Under the pieces are notes generated by a model, which was given only the letters and a program-made list of their open reading frames with translations, ran no database searches and was not told the DNA's origin. From Savagea serpentis (GTDB taxonomy: Bacteria > Bacillota > Bacilli > Bacillales_A > Planococcaceae): a stretch of 64,000 nt of DNA. Below, piece after piece: positions 1 to 7,176 of this stretch. The position numbers and the translations under genes were made by a program. How positions within the stretch are numbered: the first letter of the stretch is position 1; each line of letters begins with the position of its first letter. The DNA is taken from NCBI RefSeq assembly GCF_015351395.1, contig NZ_JADKPV010000004.1:124001-188000 (forward strand), in the 5' to 3' direction.

Positions 1-294
1 TTTCGTCAAACCAATCAATTGATACAAACCGATTTCTTTACTGCGTCGCGTTAAGAAAATAGAATTTGCATAAATAATAAAGATTCCAGCAATGATTATG
101 AGTAAAATATTCGCTGCTTTAAAACCTGATGTCATACTGCCAGACAAAGCTGTACGTTCCGCTACTGTCGTATCAAATTGTAAAGAAGCAAAAACAAAAT
201 AAAGAGCAACACTAAAAATGAGCGCGAAGAAATATAAATAGTAATGTTTCACATTTTTCTTCATATTGCGCAAGACGAGATCAAATAGAGTCAA
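1..294 (-). CDS. BceB-type ABC transporter permease, N-terminal part (cut by window edge)
   Basis: Only the first 98 or so codons are in the window; the gene runs off the left edge. The start is a TTG at 292-294, preceded by GGAGGTGA five bases upstream. It overlaps the end of the upstream ATPase gene by 14 bases, which implies translational coupling. The visible peptide has a short basic cytoplasmic start (MTLFDLVLRNMKKN), a first membrane helix, an outside stretch, a second helix, then SKEIGLYQLIGLTK, the conserved FtsX/MacB-type coupling segment. BceB permeases normally have ten helices and a large extracellular domain between helices 7 and 8, which cannot be checked here. Together with the next three genes it forms a BceRSAB-like module for sensing and resisting cell-wall peptide antibiotics. 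Family assignment comes from sequence and context; the substrate is unknown. Confidence 0.85.
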   Translation of the reverse strand, partial: MTLFDLVLRNMKKNVKHYYLYFFALIFSVALYFVFASLQFDTTVAERTALSGSMTSGFKAANILLIIIAGIFIIYANSIFLTRRSKEIGLYQLIGLTK

Positions 295-1054
295 CCGTCT
301 CACCTCCAAGCATCGCTTGCACTTTTAAAATTTCTTGGAAAAATTGTTGGCGCGTCTCCTCTCCCCGGTACAATTCTGAATAAATTTGCCCGTCGCGTAA
401 AAAGACGACACGACTACAATAGCTCGATGCGAGTGGATCATGCGTCACCATCATAATCGTTACTTCATTTTCACGGTTCACACGTTCTAGCGTCTCAAGT
501 AAAGAAGAAGCTGATTTCGAATCGAGTGCGCCCGTCGGTTCATCCGCAAAAATCATCGACGGATTATTAATGAGCGCACGAGCTGCAGCTGTTCTTTGTT
601 TTTGTCCTCCTGATAATTGATGAGGGTACTGATTAGCAAGATCCGTAATTCCGAGAATATCCGCAATATTTTTAAAGCGTGATTCCGCCTCTTGTTTCGA
701 TACTTTACTCAATGAAATCGGAAGTAAAATGTTTTCTTTTGCTGTTAATGTATCTAATAAATTATAGTCTTGAAAAATGAATCCGAGCTGTTCGCGTCGA
801 AATGTCGAGAGTTCTCGGTCGCGCATCGTCGCAATTTCTGTTCCTGCGATGCGAATCGATCCTTCTGACGCTCGGTCAATCGTTGCGAGCACATTTAGCA
901 ATGTCGTTTTCCCCGCCCCCGACGGCCCCATAATCCCTACAAATTCCCCTTCCCGCACTTTTAAGTCAATTCCTTTTAATACTTCTTGCATATTTTGACG
1001 TGTGCCATATACTTTGCGCACATTAGTTGATTGTAATACGATTGCTTCTGTCAT
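281..1054 (-). CDS. BceA-type ABC transporter ATP-binding protein
   Basis: A 257-residue ATPase that would drive the adjoining FtsX-like permease. Walker A GPSGAGKT is at about residues 43-50, the signature LSGGQKQR at 147-154, and Walker B with the catalytic Glu (MIFADEP) at 167-173. The reading frame stays open 28 codons further upstream, but AAGGAAG lies about eight bases before the ATG at 1054, so MTEAIVLQ is the likely start. The gene overlaps the permease start by 14 bases. BceAB transporters act both as flux sensors for their cognate kinase and as resistance pumps for peptides such as bacitracin that bind lipid II cycle intermediates. The histidine kinase gene immediately upstream supports this role. 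The particular antibiotic is not deducible. Confidence 0.92.
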   Translation of the reverse strand: MTEAIVLQSTNVRKVYGTRQNMQEVLKGIDLKVREGEFVGIMGPSGAGKTTLLNVLATIDRASEGSIRIAGTEIATMRDRELSTFRREQLGFIFQDYNLLDTLTAKENILLPISLSKVSKQEAESRFKNIADILGITDLANQYPHQLSGGQKQRTAAARALINNPSMIFADEPTGALDSKSASSLLETLERVNRENEVTIMMVTHDPLASSYCSRVVFLRDGQIYSELYRGEETRQQFFQEILKVQAMLGGETVDSI

Positions 1055-1163
1055 TTCTCTATCTTCCTTTCCGAAAAACTTATCATTACGTTTAGTATAT
1101 CGACCTTTCAAATGAAAATCGTTCGATTCATCTAACAAAAAAGCTCACAATGTGACATTTTTG

Positions 1164-2192
1164 TCATGTTGTGAGCGCGTCGTAATGATTCGGTTTAGAA
1201 AATGATAAAATAGCCGTCGTTCCAACATCTACTGTCGAATCGACTTGAATGGTCATATTTATTTTTTCGCCAATCGTATGCGCGACATATAAACCAATTC
1301 CGGTCGCAGCATTTTGTTTTCGGCCTGTTTGTCCTGTAAATCCTTTGTCGAAAATACGCGGTAAATCTTTCGCTGGAATTCCTTTCCCTTCGTCTTGAAT
1401 GGAAATGTACGGAATATTCTCTCTCACTCCTGATTCAATGGTAATCATACCACCTACCGGGCTATATTTTACCGCGTTCGTCAACAATTGTCGCAGGACG
1501 AAGCGCGCCCATTTTTCGTCAGTGAGAAGAGCTGGATTCTCTCCTTCGATTTCGATTGCAATATTTTTTTCCAAACACCAGCTCGATAATGTCTTCACTT
1601 CTTGAATGATGAGCGACTCCGCTTCTACTTGTTGTACTAAATAATCGCGGTCTAGTGAGGCGATGCGCGACAAATGCAAATGTTCATCGATGAGCAAATG
1701 GATTCGCGTCCAGTCCGCTGCGATTTTGCGCATCGAAGGATCATGCCGATTCGCATCAAGTGTCAATTTCATCGCGGTGAGCGGCGCCTTCACTTCATGA
1801 ACCCAAGCATGAATGAATTCTGTTTGGTCTAAGTAAGCTTGTTTCGTTTCCGACAATGTCTGTTGATATTCCTTTATGAGCGATGCTACAAATTGCTGTG
1901 TCAGTTGTTGCTCATACGTGTTCGCATGTGGTAATTGAGCTAACACATCGATTGCTGGATTATGAACAATTTCAATAAGCGCTTTATAATAAGGCTTCTC
2001 CATACGGTATTGCCAGACGAAAAATCCGACCACTCCTGTACCATATAAAACATTCATGTAAATAAGGGCATCGCGATGCAAAATAATCGCATTGTCAACA
2101 AAAAATAACACGTTCAATAAAAACAATAAAATCAATTGAAAAACAATCCACATTCGCTTGTCATATAAATATCGCCAAATTGTCATCATCAA
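1164..2192 (-). CDS. BceS-type intramembrane-sensing histidine kinase
   Basis: A 342-residue sensor kinase. Two membrane helices (about residues 13-33 and 43-62) are joined by only a few outside residues. This is the layout of BceS-like kinases, which do not bind ligand themselves but are switched by the partner ABC transporter. The phospho-accepting His is in HAWVHEVKAPL at about residue 132. The C-terminal HATPase_c domain shows N, G1 (DEGKGIP) and G2 (GIGLYVAH) boxes. The frame opens with TTG at 2192, overlapping the stop of the regulator gene; ATG codons at 2189 and 2186 are alternatives and no strong ribosome site separates them. It is encoded between its regulator and the bceAB-like transporter, all on one strand. 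Confidence 0.9.
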   Translation of the reverse strand: MMMTIWRYLYDKRMWIVFQLILLFLLNVLFFVDNAIILHRDALIYMNVLYGTGVVGFFVWQYRMEKPYYKALIEIVHNPAIDVLAQLPHANTYEQQLTQQFVASLIKEYQQTLSETKQAYLDQTEFIHAWVHEVKAPLTAMKLTLDANRHDPSMRKIAADWTRIHLLIDEHLHLSRIASLDRDYLVQQVEAESLIIQEVKTLSSWCLEKNIAIEIEGENPALLTDEKWARFVLRQLLTNAVKYSPVGGMITIESGVRENIPYISIQDEGKGIPAKDLPRIFDKGFTGQTGRKQNAATGIGLYVAHTIGEKINMTIQVDSTVDVGTTAILSFSKPNHYDALTT

Positions 2193-2884
2193 CTATCACT
2201 TCTCTTCGTTTCCGCCATATAGCCGAGCCCTTTTTTCGTGACAATATATGCGTCTAATGCGACATCCACTAATTTTTGACGAAGTCGATTGACATTCACT
2301 GTAAGTGTATTGTCATTGACGAAACGTTCATCATCCCACAATTTTCGTATTAAATCATCGCGTGATAAAATCGTATCCTTCGCTTCAACGAGTGCAGCTA
2401 AAATGAAAAATTCATTTTTCGTCAATTCAATTTCCGTCTCATCCTTTTGCAAAGTCCCTTTTTTCATTTGTAAGTAAGCGCCATTCCATTCCATCACATC
2501 TGCCGGTTCATCCCCGTAAGAATACGTTCGACGAACGAGCGCTTGAATTTTTGCGACAAGCACGTCCATATTAAATGGCTTTTGAACGTAATCGTCCGCT
2601 CCCATTTGCATCGCCATTACCATATCCATCGGGTGATCTCGTGACGATAAAAAAATAATGGGCACTTTCGAAACAGCGCGAATTTCACGACACCAATGAA
2701 AACCGTCAAATGCAGGCAATTGAATGTCGAGCAATACGACTTGTGGATTCGCTTCATAAAAATCGTCCATTACGTGATGAAAATCAGACGGTCCACTTAC
2801 GTGAAATGCCCAACTTTCCAAACGGTCTTTTAAATTCGTATAAATGGCTTCATCATCTTCTACAATAAATACAGACATCTCCAT
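2189..2884 (-). CDS. BceR-type OmpR-family response regulator
   Basis: A 231-residue response regulator: receiver domain with phospho-acceptor Asp at about residue 53 (VVLLDIQLP), then a winged-helix DNA-binding domain. The start ATG at 2884 follows AAGGAGAG at seven bases. The stop codon overlaps the kinase start, so the two are translationally coupled. Regulators of this group usually activate the adjacent bceAB genes from an inverted-repeat operator. A 109-base gap (1055-1163) separates the kinase from the transporter genes and could carry that promoter, but I did not identify a convincing operator there. Confidence 0.92.
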   Translation of the reverse strand: MEMSVFIVEDDEAIYTNLKDRLESWAFHVSGPSDFHHVMDDFYEANPQVVLLDIQLPAFDGFHWCREIRAVSKVPIIFLSSRDHPMDMVMAMQMGADDYVQKPFNMDVLVAKIQALVRRTYSYGDEPADVMEWNGAYLQMKKGTLQKDETEIELTKNEFFILAALVEAKDTILSRDDLIRKLWDDERFVNDNTLTVNVNRLRQKLVDVALDAYIVTKKGLGYMAETKRSDS

Positions 2885-2925
2885 GATTCGTCTCTCCTTT
2901 TCCTTTTAGTTTACTCGATTGAATA

Positions 2926-2961
2926 GAAAAAAGCTGTTCAGAGAATACTCTCCAAACAGCT
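2926..2961 (-). terminator. Rho-independent terminator
   Basis: Hairpin with arms AGCTGTT (2932-2938) and AACAGCT (2955-2961) plus an inner AGAG/CTCT pairing. On the minus strand it is followed by a run of T. It ends the glutaredoxin/small-protein transcript. Confidence 0.75.
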
Positions 2962-2962
2962 A

Positions 2963-3118
2963 TTATTTGACGAACAATTCAAACCCAACAAGAAAAATGC
3001 CCGTTGCAACAAGCGCAATATGACCGATACAAAACTTCGGATACATTTTACTTTCGACATCTTCCACCGAATCTGTCTTCTTTACTTTACAAGACGTACA
3101 AAATAGTTTTCTTTTCAT
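2963..3118 (-). CDS. small Cys-containing membrane protein, unknown function
   Basis: A 51-residue protein (MKRKLFCTSC...) beginning at the ATG at 3118, one base after the stop of the glutaredoxin gene. Expression is therefore probably by translational coupling, as no separate ribosome site is clear. It has a CTSC pair at residues 7-10, a further Cys in KFCIGH, and one C-terminal hydrophobic helix. The N-terminal Cys side is most likely cytoplasmic. I do not recognise the family. Co-transcription with a CPYC glutaredoxin under a CstR-like operator suggests a role in thiol or persulfide handling at the membrane; that is inference only. Confidence 0.7.
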   Translation of the reverse strand: MKRKLFCTSCKVKKTDSVEDVESKMYPKFCIGHIALVATGIFLVGFELFVK

Positions 3119-3119
3119 C

Positions 3120-3353
3120 TTAGCCACGAATTGCTGCTTGAATGCCTTCTGGGTCGAATCCAATCACCCAACGACCGTTAATTTCAGTTTGTGGCACACC
3201 CATTTGCCCTGTCGTTGCCACGAGACGCTGACCTGCTGCTGGGTCCATTTGTACGTTCACTTCATCATATGCGATTCCTTGTTCATCTAAATAGTTTGTT
3301 AACATCGTGCAATATGGGCATGTTGATGTTGTATATACTGTTGCTTTCATCAT
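3120..3353 (-). CDS. glutaredoxin/NrdH-like thiol-disulfide protein
   Basis: A 77-residue glutaredoxin fold protein with the active-site motif CPYC near the N terminus and the cis-Pro segment GVPQTEING. Its length fits NrdH or single-domain bacillary glutaredoxins. The C-terminal FDPEGIQAAI segment resembles NrdH-type redoxins. AAAGGAG precedes the ATG at 3353 by six bases; a second ATG follows at 3350. No ribonucleotide reductase genes are nearby, which argues against a dedicated NrdH role. The promoter (3385-3413) has a CsoR/CstR-type operator in its spacer, matching the one in front of the window's own CstR-like gene, so sulfide or persulfide stress control is likely. Confidence 0.88.
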   Translation of the reverse strand: MMKATVYTTSTCPYCTMLTNYLDEQGIAYDEVNVQMDPAAGQRLVATTGQMGVPQTEINGRWVIGFDPEGIQAAIRG

Positions 3354-3384
3354 TATCCACTCCTTTAAATCATTTTCTATCTTT

Positions 3385-3413
3385 ATTTTATACCCCTGTA
3401 GGTATTAAATCAA
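3385..3413 (-). promoter_or_regulatory. sigma-A promoter with embedded CstR-like operator
   Basis: Reading on the minus strand: -35 TTGATT (3408-3413), 17-base spacer, -10 TAAAAT (3385-3390). The spacer contains the near-palindrome ATACCCCTGTAGGTAT (3390-3405, plus-strand sense). It has the same arrangement as the promoter at 25553-25581 in front of the CstR-like gene, whose operator reads ATACCCCAGAAGGTAT. A repressor bound there would block RNA polymerase directly. Confidence 0.8.
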
Positions 3414-3453
3414 TGAATTTGCTCATCTTTTTTATCTTTTCGCCTCAAAATAG

Positions 3454-3482
3454 TTGCATTTTTAAATAAAATCACTTATTGT
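3454..3482 (+). promoter_or_regulatory. possible sigma-A promoter of the superoxide dismutase gene
   Basis: TTGCAT at 3454-3459 and TATTGT at 3477-3482 with a 17-base spacer. Both boxes are weak matches and the call is tentative. The repeated element at 3482-3519 begins where the -10 box ends. Confidence 0.35.
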
Positions 3483-3519
3483 TGTACTAAGGAAACTTTG
3501 TTGTACTCAAGAAAGTTTC
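3482..3519. repeat. tandem 19-base repeat with internal inverted repeat upstream of sod
   Basis: Two adjacent 19-base copies, TTGTACTAAGGAAACTTTG (3482-3500) and TTGTACTCAAGAAAGTTTC (3501-3519), match at 15 of 19 positions. GAAACTTT (3492-3499) and AAAGTTTC (3512-3519) also form a perfect dyad. It ends 12 bases before the ribosome site of the superoxide dismutase. It is a candidate operator or 5'-leader structure for that gene. Confidence 0.55.
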
Positions 3520-3545
3520 TAAAAATGAATTGGAGGTGACCTTCA

Positions 3546-4166
3546 TTGTCAACATTCACATTGCCGGACTTACCGTATGCAGTAGATGCGCTAGACCCGT
3601 ACATTGATGCACGGACTTTAGAGATTCACCACGGTAAGCACCACGCAACGTATGTCAACAATTTAAACGCTGCGATTGAAAATCACGAACAGCTAAAAAG
3701 TCAGTCGATTGAACAAATCTTATCGGACTTGCAAGCTGTTCCAGAAGATATTCGTACGGCAGTTCAAAATAATGGTGGTGGCCATTATTGCCATACGTTG
3801 TTCTGGGAGTCGATGAGCCCAAATGGTGGGGGCGAACCGACAGCCGATATTAAAACTGCAATCGAACGTCGCTTCAATACGTTTGACCAGTTCCAAGACT
3901 TGCTTTCAACTGCGGCAATTAGCCGATTTGGAAGCGGATATGGTTGGCTTGTCTTGAACAAAGAAGGAGAACTCGAAGTGATGAGCACTGCGAATCAAGA
4001 TACTCCTTTAAAAGATGAGAAGACTCCTCTTCTCGTCATCGATGTTTGGGAACATGCTTACTATTTAAAGTATCAAAATCGTCGTCCTGAATTCGTAACC
4101 AATTGGTGGAATACGGTCAATTGGGACGTCGTCAATGAACGTTTACTCAAAGCGCAACAACGCTAA
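3546..4166 (+). CDS. Mn/Fe superoxide dismutase family protein
   Basis: A 206-residue iron/manganese superoxide dismutase, converting superoxide to hydrogen peroxide and oxygen in the cytoplasm. The metal ligands are visible: His28 (IHHGKHH), His83, Asp166 and His170 (DVWEHAYY). The start is TTG at 3546, chosen because GGAGGTGA lies six bases upstream. Two positions differ from the common bacillary pattern. The residue just before ligand His83 is Cys (GGGHYCH) where Asn is usual, and the SGWAW segment reads SGYGW. It may thus be a divergent paralogue rather than the main SodA, though all ligands are kept. It diverges from the glutaredoxin operon, sharing a 190-base regulatory region, and ends at a strong terminator. 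Confidence 0.9.
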   Translation: MSTFTLPDLPYAVDALDPYIDARTLEIHHGKHHATYVNNLNAAIENHEQLKSQSIEQILSDLQAVPEDIRTAVQNNGGGHYCHTLFWESMSPNGGGEPTADIKTAIERRFNTFDQFQDLLSTAAISRFGSGYGWLVLNKEGELEVMSTANQDTPLKDEKTPLLVIDVWEHAYYLKYQNRRPEFVTNWWNTVNWDVVNERLLKAQQR

Positions 4167-4220
4167 CAACGTTCATTACCTCCCCTTATGATTCACGTTA
4201 TAAATATCCTACATTTTGAT

Positions 4221-4254
4221 ATCCTTGCGGTGGCGGCCGCAAGGATCTTTTTTT
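4221..4254 (+). terminator. Rho-independent terminator after sod
   Basis: Perfect 10-base stem ATCCTTGCGG / CCGCAAGGAT with a six-base loop, followed by CTTTTTTT. Confidence 0.92.
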
Positions 4255-4258
4255 GCTT

Positions 4259-4288
4259 AAAAAAATGTCGAGCGATATCGCTCGACAT
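4259..4288 (-). terminator. Rho-independent terminator after uppP
   Basis: Perfect stem ATGTCGAGCG / CGCTCGACAT with loop ATAT, followed by a T run on the minus strand. Confidence 0.9.
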
Positions 4289-4295
4289 CTACTAA

Positions 4296-5129
4296 TTAAA
4301 ACCAGACAATCCACGCGAGCACAGCCGCTAAAATCATGCGGTAAATCGCGAAAGGCTTTAATTTTACTTTTGAAATTAATTGCAAGAAGAAACGAATCGC
4401 AAGTAACGAGAATACAAAGGCACTAATGAAACCTGCCACATAAAAACCTAAGTGGTCCATCGACATATGTTCCCAGTTTTTCAACACGGATACGAGACTC
4501 GCTCCGGCCATAATCGGCACCGCCATAATGAATGTAAAGTCCGCAGCTGTACGGTGATTCATACCGAGAAGAACCCCTCCTGAAATCGTCGCACCTGAAC
4601 GTGAAAACCCTGGCCATAACGATAAACATTGCACGAGACCGACAGCGAACGCTTGGCGATATGAAATTTGATCTAAGCTTTGTACGGGGGGATTTTTCGA
4701 ACCGAACTTATCCGCCGCTAACATTAAAATCGCTCCTGCGACAAGCGCATAAATGACCGTCTCGATTCCAAATAAATGATCATCGATAAAATCCTTTAAT
4801 GCGAAACCGATCACAACAGCTGGCAGCATCCCGATGATGACATGAAGTAAATTAAAACGTTCACTCATCTTTTGATTACCTTCACTGTATAAACCTACTA
4901 AACTGAATAGCCTTTTCCAGAAGACGACGACAACTGCAAGAATCGACCCTAGCTGAATCACAATTTTAAATGTATTCGCCGAATATTCTCCGAGAAATTC
5001 TTCTGACTTCAGCCACATTTCATCCACGATAATTAAATGCCCCGTCGAAGATACTGGCGCGAATTCTGTCAATCCCTCTACAAGACCTAAAATAATTGCT
5101 TTTAAAATTTGAATCCATTCGATAGACAT
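4296..5129 (-). CDS. uppP: undecaprenyl-diphosphatase UppP (BacA)
   Basis: A 277-residue polytopic membrane enzyme that dephosphorylates undecaprenyl pyrophosphate to recycle the lipid carrier for peptidoglycan synthesis. The two UppP signature regions are present: EGLTEFAPVSSTGH near residues 18-31 and PGFSRSGATISGG near the middle. About eight hydrophobic helices are visible, and length is normal for the family. It is transcribed alone, with its own terminator. Its proximity to the BceRSAB-like module is functionally apt, because both concern the undecaprenyl-pyrophosphate step targeted by bacitracin. No good Shine-Dalgarno precedes the ATG at 5129 (only AGGAAAAG further up). Confidence 0.94.
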   Translation of the reverse strand: MSIEWIQILKAIILGLVEGLTEFAPVSSTGHLIIVDEMWLKSEEFLGEYSANTFKIVIQLGSILAVVVVFWKRLFSLVGLYSEGNQKMSERFNLLHVIIGMLPAVVIGFALKDFIDDHLFGIETVIYALVAGAILMLAADKFGSKNPPVQSLDQISYRQAFAVGLVQCLSLWPGFSRSGATISGGVLLGMNHRTAADFTFIMAVPIMAGASLVSVLKNWEHMSMDHLGFYVAGFISAFVFSLLAIRFFLQLISKVKLKPFAIYRMILAAVLAWIVWF

Positions 5130-5324
5130 AATCTACGCTCTTTTCCTAATATTTTTTCTACTATTCTCACTGTACTAAAACTTTTTTTGAAGTGCAATGC
5201 TCATCTCCATCAATTGAATAGAACGTATTTCAGAAAAAAATGTTTCAACTTTAATATTTCTTCAAAAGAACGATAATCTTAATTTCTTCCTATTAATATA
5301 TACCTACTACCTGTGTGATTTTAG

Positions 5325-5352
5325 TTGCTAATTTTCCATATAAGGGTATACT
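5325..5352 (+). promoter_or_regulatory. likely sigma-A promoter of the chemoreceptor gene
   Basis: TTGCTA (5325-5330), 16-base spacer, TATACT (5347-5352), 39 bases before the ATG. No sigma-D-type motility promoter was seen. Confidence 0.5.
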
Positions 5353-5390
5353 ATTGTTATTATATATCATGATAAGAGGAGCTGGATGAC

Positions 5391-7109
5391 ATGAGTTCAC
5401 TTAGACCAAAATTACATATCGAGCAGCTGTTTGAGCGCGGTACAGACCAAGATCTACAGAGTCGATTCCAAAAGATTTTACATTATAATTCTTTTAATAC
5501 GCAAAATTTAAATGAGCTTAAAGACCTGTATGAACGTATTGCGGGCGAGCGCCCAAATCTCGTGCAATTGTTCGAGCGTTTTTTTAGTGAGATTAATCCA
5601 CAAGCTGCTCGTTCTATCCCTACCACAGCAATCGAAGAGTACGTACATAACTTCTTTAATGCCGAACGTGATGACGTTTATTTTAGGCAAGTTTTATCCT
5701 TCTTTACAAGCTTGCACCGATATAAATTTGAAGCTGGAGAGACGATTGTCGTCTTCAACCAATTTTCTTTCTACGTCTCCACTCATATTTTACATCACCT
5801 CGGCATGCGCCCAAAACGTGCGATGGCGATGTTACAGTCATTCCAATCAGCAGTCAATATTGACCAACAAATTTTAGTGAATACGTTCCAAGAACGTGTC
5901 GTCAATAATGTCGTTGCGGATATTTCAGTGCTTGTTGACAAAAATGCTAAAATTATGTTCATGAAAGACTTAATTTTTAATTTAGACAAACAATCCGATG
6001 AAATTCAATCATCAACTGCTGCAACAGAGCAAATTACCGCTTCTATCGTCGAAGTCGCACAATCTTCCACACGAATCTCCGAAAAAACTGCGGATTCTGT
6101 CGAATATGCAACGAATAGTAAAAAAACGATTGAAAATACATTGGATGAAATTTTCAAAACAGAAGAAACATTTGGAGCGATCGTTAACACATTTGGTGAA
6201 CTTCAAAAGCGCGTCAACGATATTGAAAATGTCGTCACGCTCATCAATGAAATCGCGGCTCAAACGAACTTACTCGCATTAAATGCTTCTATTGAAGCAG
6301 CTCGTGCAGGCGAACACGGCCGAGGATTCGCTGTTGTCGCACAAGAAGTGCGTAACTTAGCGGAAAATACAGTTTCTGCTTTAAGTGAAGTGTCTGACAA
6401 CGTAAAACATTTGAAATCATACTCCAATAATGTGTCAGAATCTATTCAAGAAACAACGACGATTATTTCCAAAGCAACAGAAGAAGCGAAAGAATCTTTA
6501 CCATTGTTAACAGCAATCGTTGAAGCAATTGAGGAAATTAATGTAGATGTCACAAATACAGCAGCTATTTCAGAACAGCAAGCTGCCTCTATAGACGAAG
6601 TCTCTAATCGAATGGTTGAAATGACGCACTTACAAGAAGATATCCGAAACTACGGAGAAAGCACCTCTGAAGCGATTTATGATTTAAGTTTAGCAATTAA
6701 TGACTTCCGTACAAAAGTGATCGATGAAAACAATGTACATTTATCATCCGAAGCATTGCTACAACTTTCTAAAGCAGATCATATTTTATGGAAATGGAAA
6801 ATTTACAATATGTTCCTCGGTTTGGAAGACGTCGACCCAAATGAAATCGCGGGACATAAAGATTGTCGCCTCGGAAAATGGTATTTTGCCGCTTATACAA
6901 AAGAACGTCTCGGACACTTACAAGCATATCGTGACTTAGATGAGCATCATGCAGATGTCCATGAATGCGCTCGTAAAGCTGCGACCGAATTCCGTGATGG
7001 AAATATTTCTCAAGCTGAAAAAGCTTTGGAACGCATCGAGACCGCTTCTAATGAAGTACTTCATCTACTCGATGAATTAATCGACTATATTCATAACGAA
7101 CAGAAATAA
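5391..7109 (+). CDS. soluble globin-coupled-type chemoreceptor with C-terminal zinc-binding (CZB) domain
   Basis: A 572-residue methyl-accepting chemotaxis protein with no membrane helix, so a cytoplasmic receptor. Residues 1-175 resemble the protoglobin sensor of HemAT-like proteins. The highly conserved MCP hairpin ([20 protein letters not shown]) lies at about 286-327 and would contact CheA/CheW. Residues 455-570 match the CZB domain: His464, Cys492 in CRLGKW, and His520/His524, the expected three-His one-Cys zinc site. In HemAT the haem-binding His lies four residues before the Gly of the RIGL motif. Here the corresponding segment reads THILHHLGM and that position is Leu, so haem binding is uncertain. 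RBS GAGGAG lies nine bases before the ATG. It stands alone between terminators, with no che genes in the window. Confidence 0.85.
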   Translation: MSSLRPKLHIEQLFERGTDQDLQSRFQKILHYNSFNTQNLNELKDLYERIAGERPNLVQLFERFFSEINPQAARSIPTTAIEEYVHNFFNAERDDVYFRQVLSFFTSLHRYKFEAGETIVVFNQFSFYVSTHILHHLGMRPKRAMAMLQSFQSAVNIDQQILVNTFQERVVNNVVADISVLVDKNAKIMFMKDLIFNLDKQSDEIQSSTAATEQITASIVEVAQSSTRISEKTADSVEYATNSKKTIENTLDEIFKTEETFGAIVNTFGELQKRVNDIENVVTLINEIAAQTNLLALNASIEAARAGEHGRGFAVVAQEVRNLAENTVSALSEVSDNVKHLKSYSNNVSESIQETTTIISKATEEAKESLPLLTAIVEAIEEINVDVTNTAAISEQQAASIDEVSNRMVEMTHLQEDIRNYGESTSEAIYDLSLAINDFRTKVIDENNVHLSSEALLQLSKADHILWKWKIYNMFLGLEDVDPNEIAGHKDCRLGKWYFAAYTKERLGHLQAYRDLDEHHADVHECARKAATEFRDGNISQAEKALERIETASNEVLHLLDELIDYIHNEQK

Positions 7110-7112
7110 ACT

Positions 7113-7157
7113 AAAACGACGCTCATTTAAAATTTATAAATGAGCGTCGTTTTTTTA
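7113..7157 (+). terminator. Rho-independent terminator after the chemoreceptor gene
   Basis: Long stem AACGACGCTCATTTA / TAAATGAGCGTCGTT followed by a T run; it may also act weakly on the opposing strand. Confidence 0.9.
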
Positions 7158-7176
7158 TACAGATAGAAAGAGTATT

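Noticed and set aside
5512-6282. Several 60-120-codon frames inside the chemoreceptor gene
   Set aside because: They lie within a conserved MCP gene in other frames and lack independent signals.
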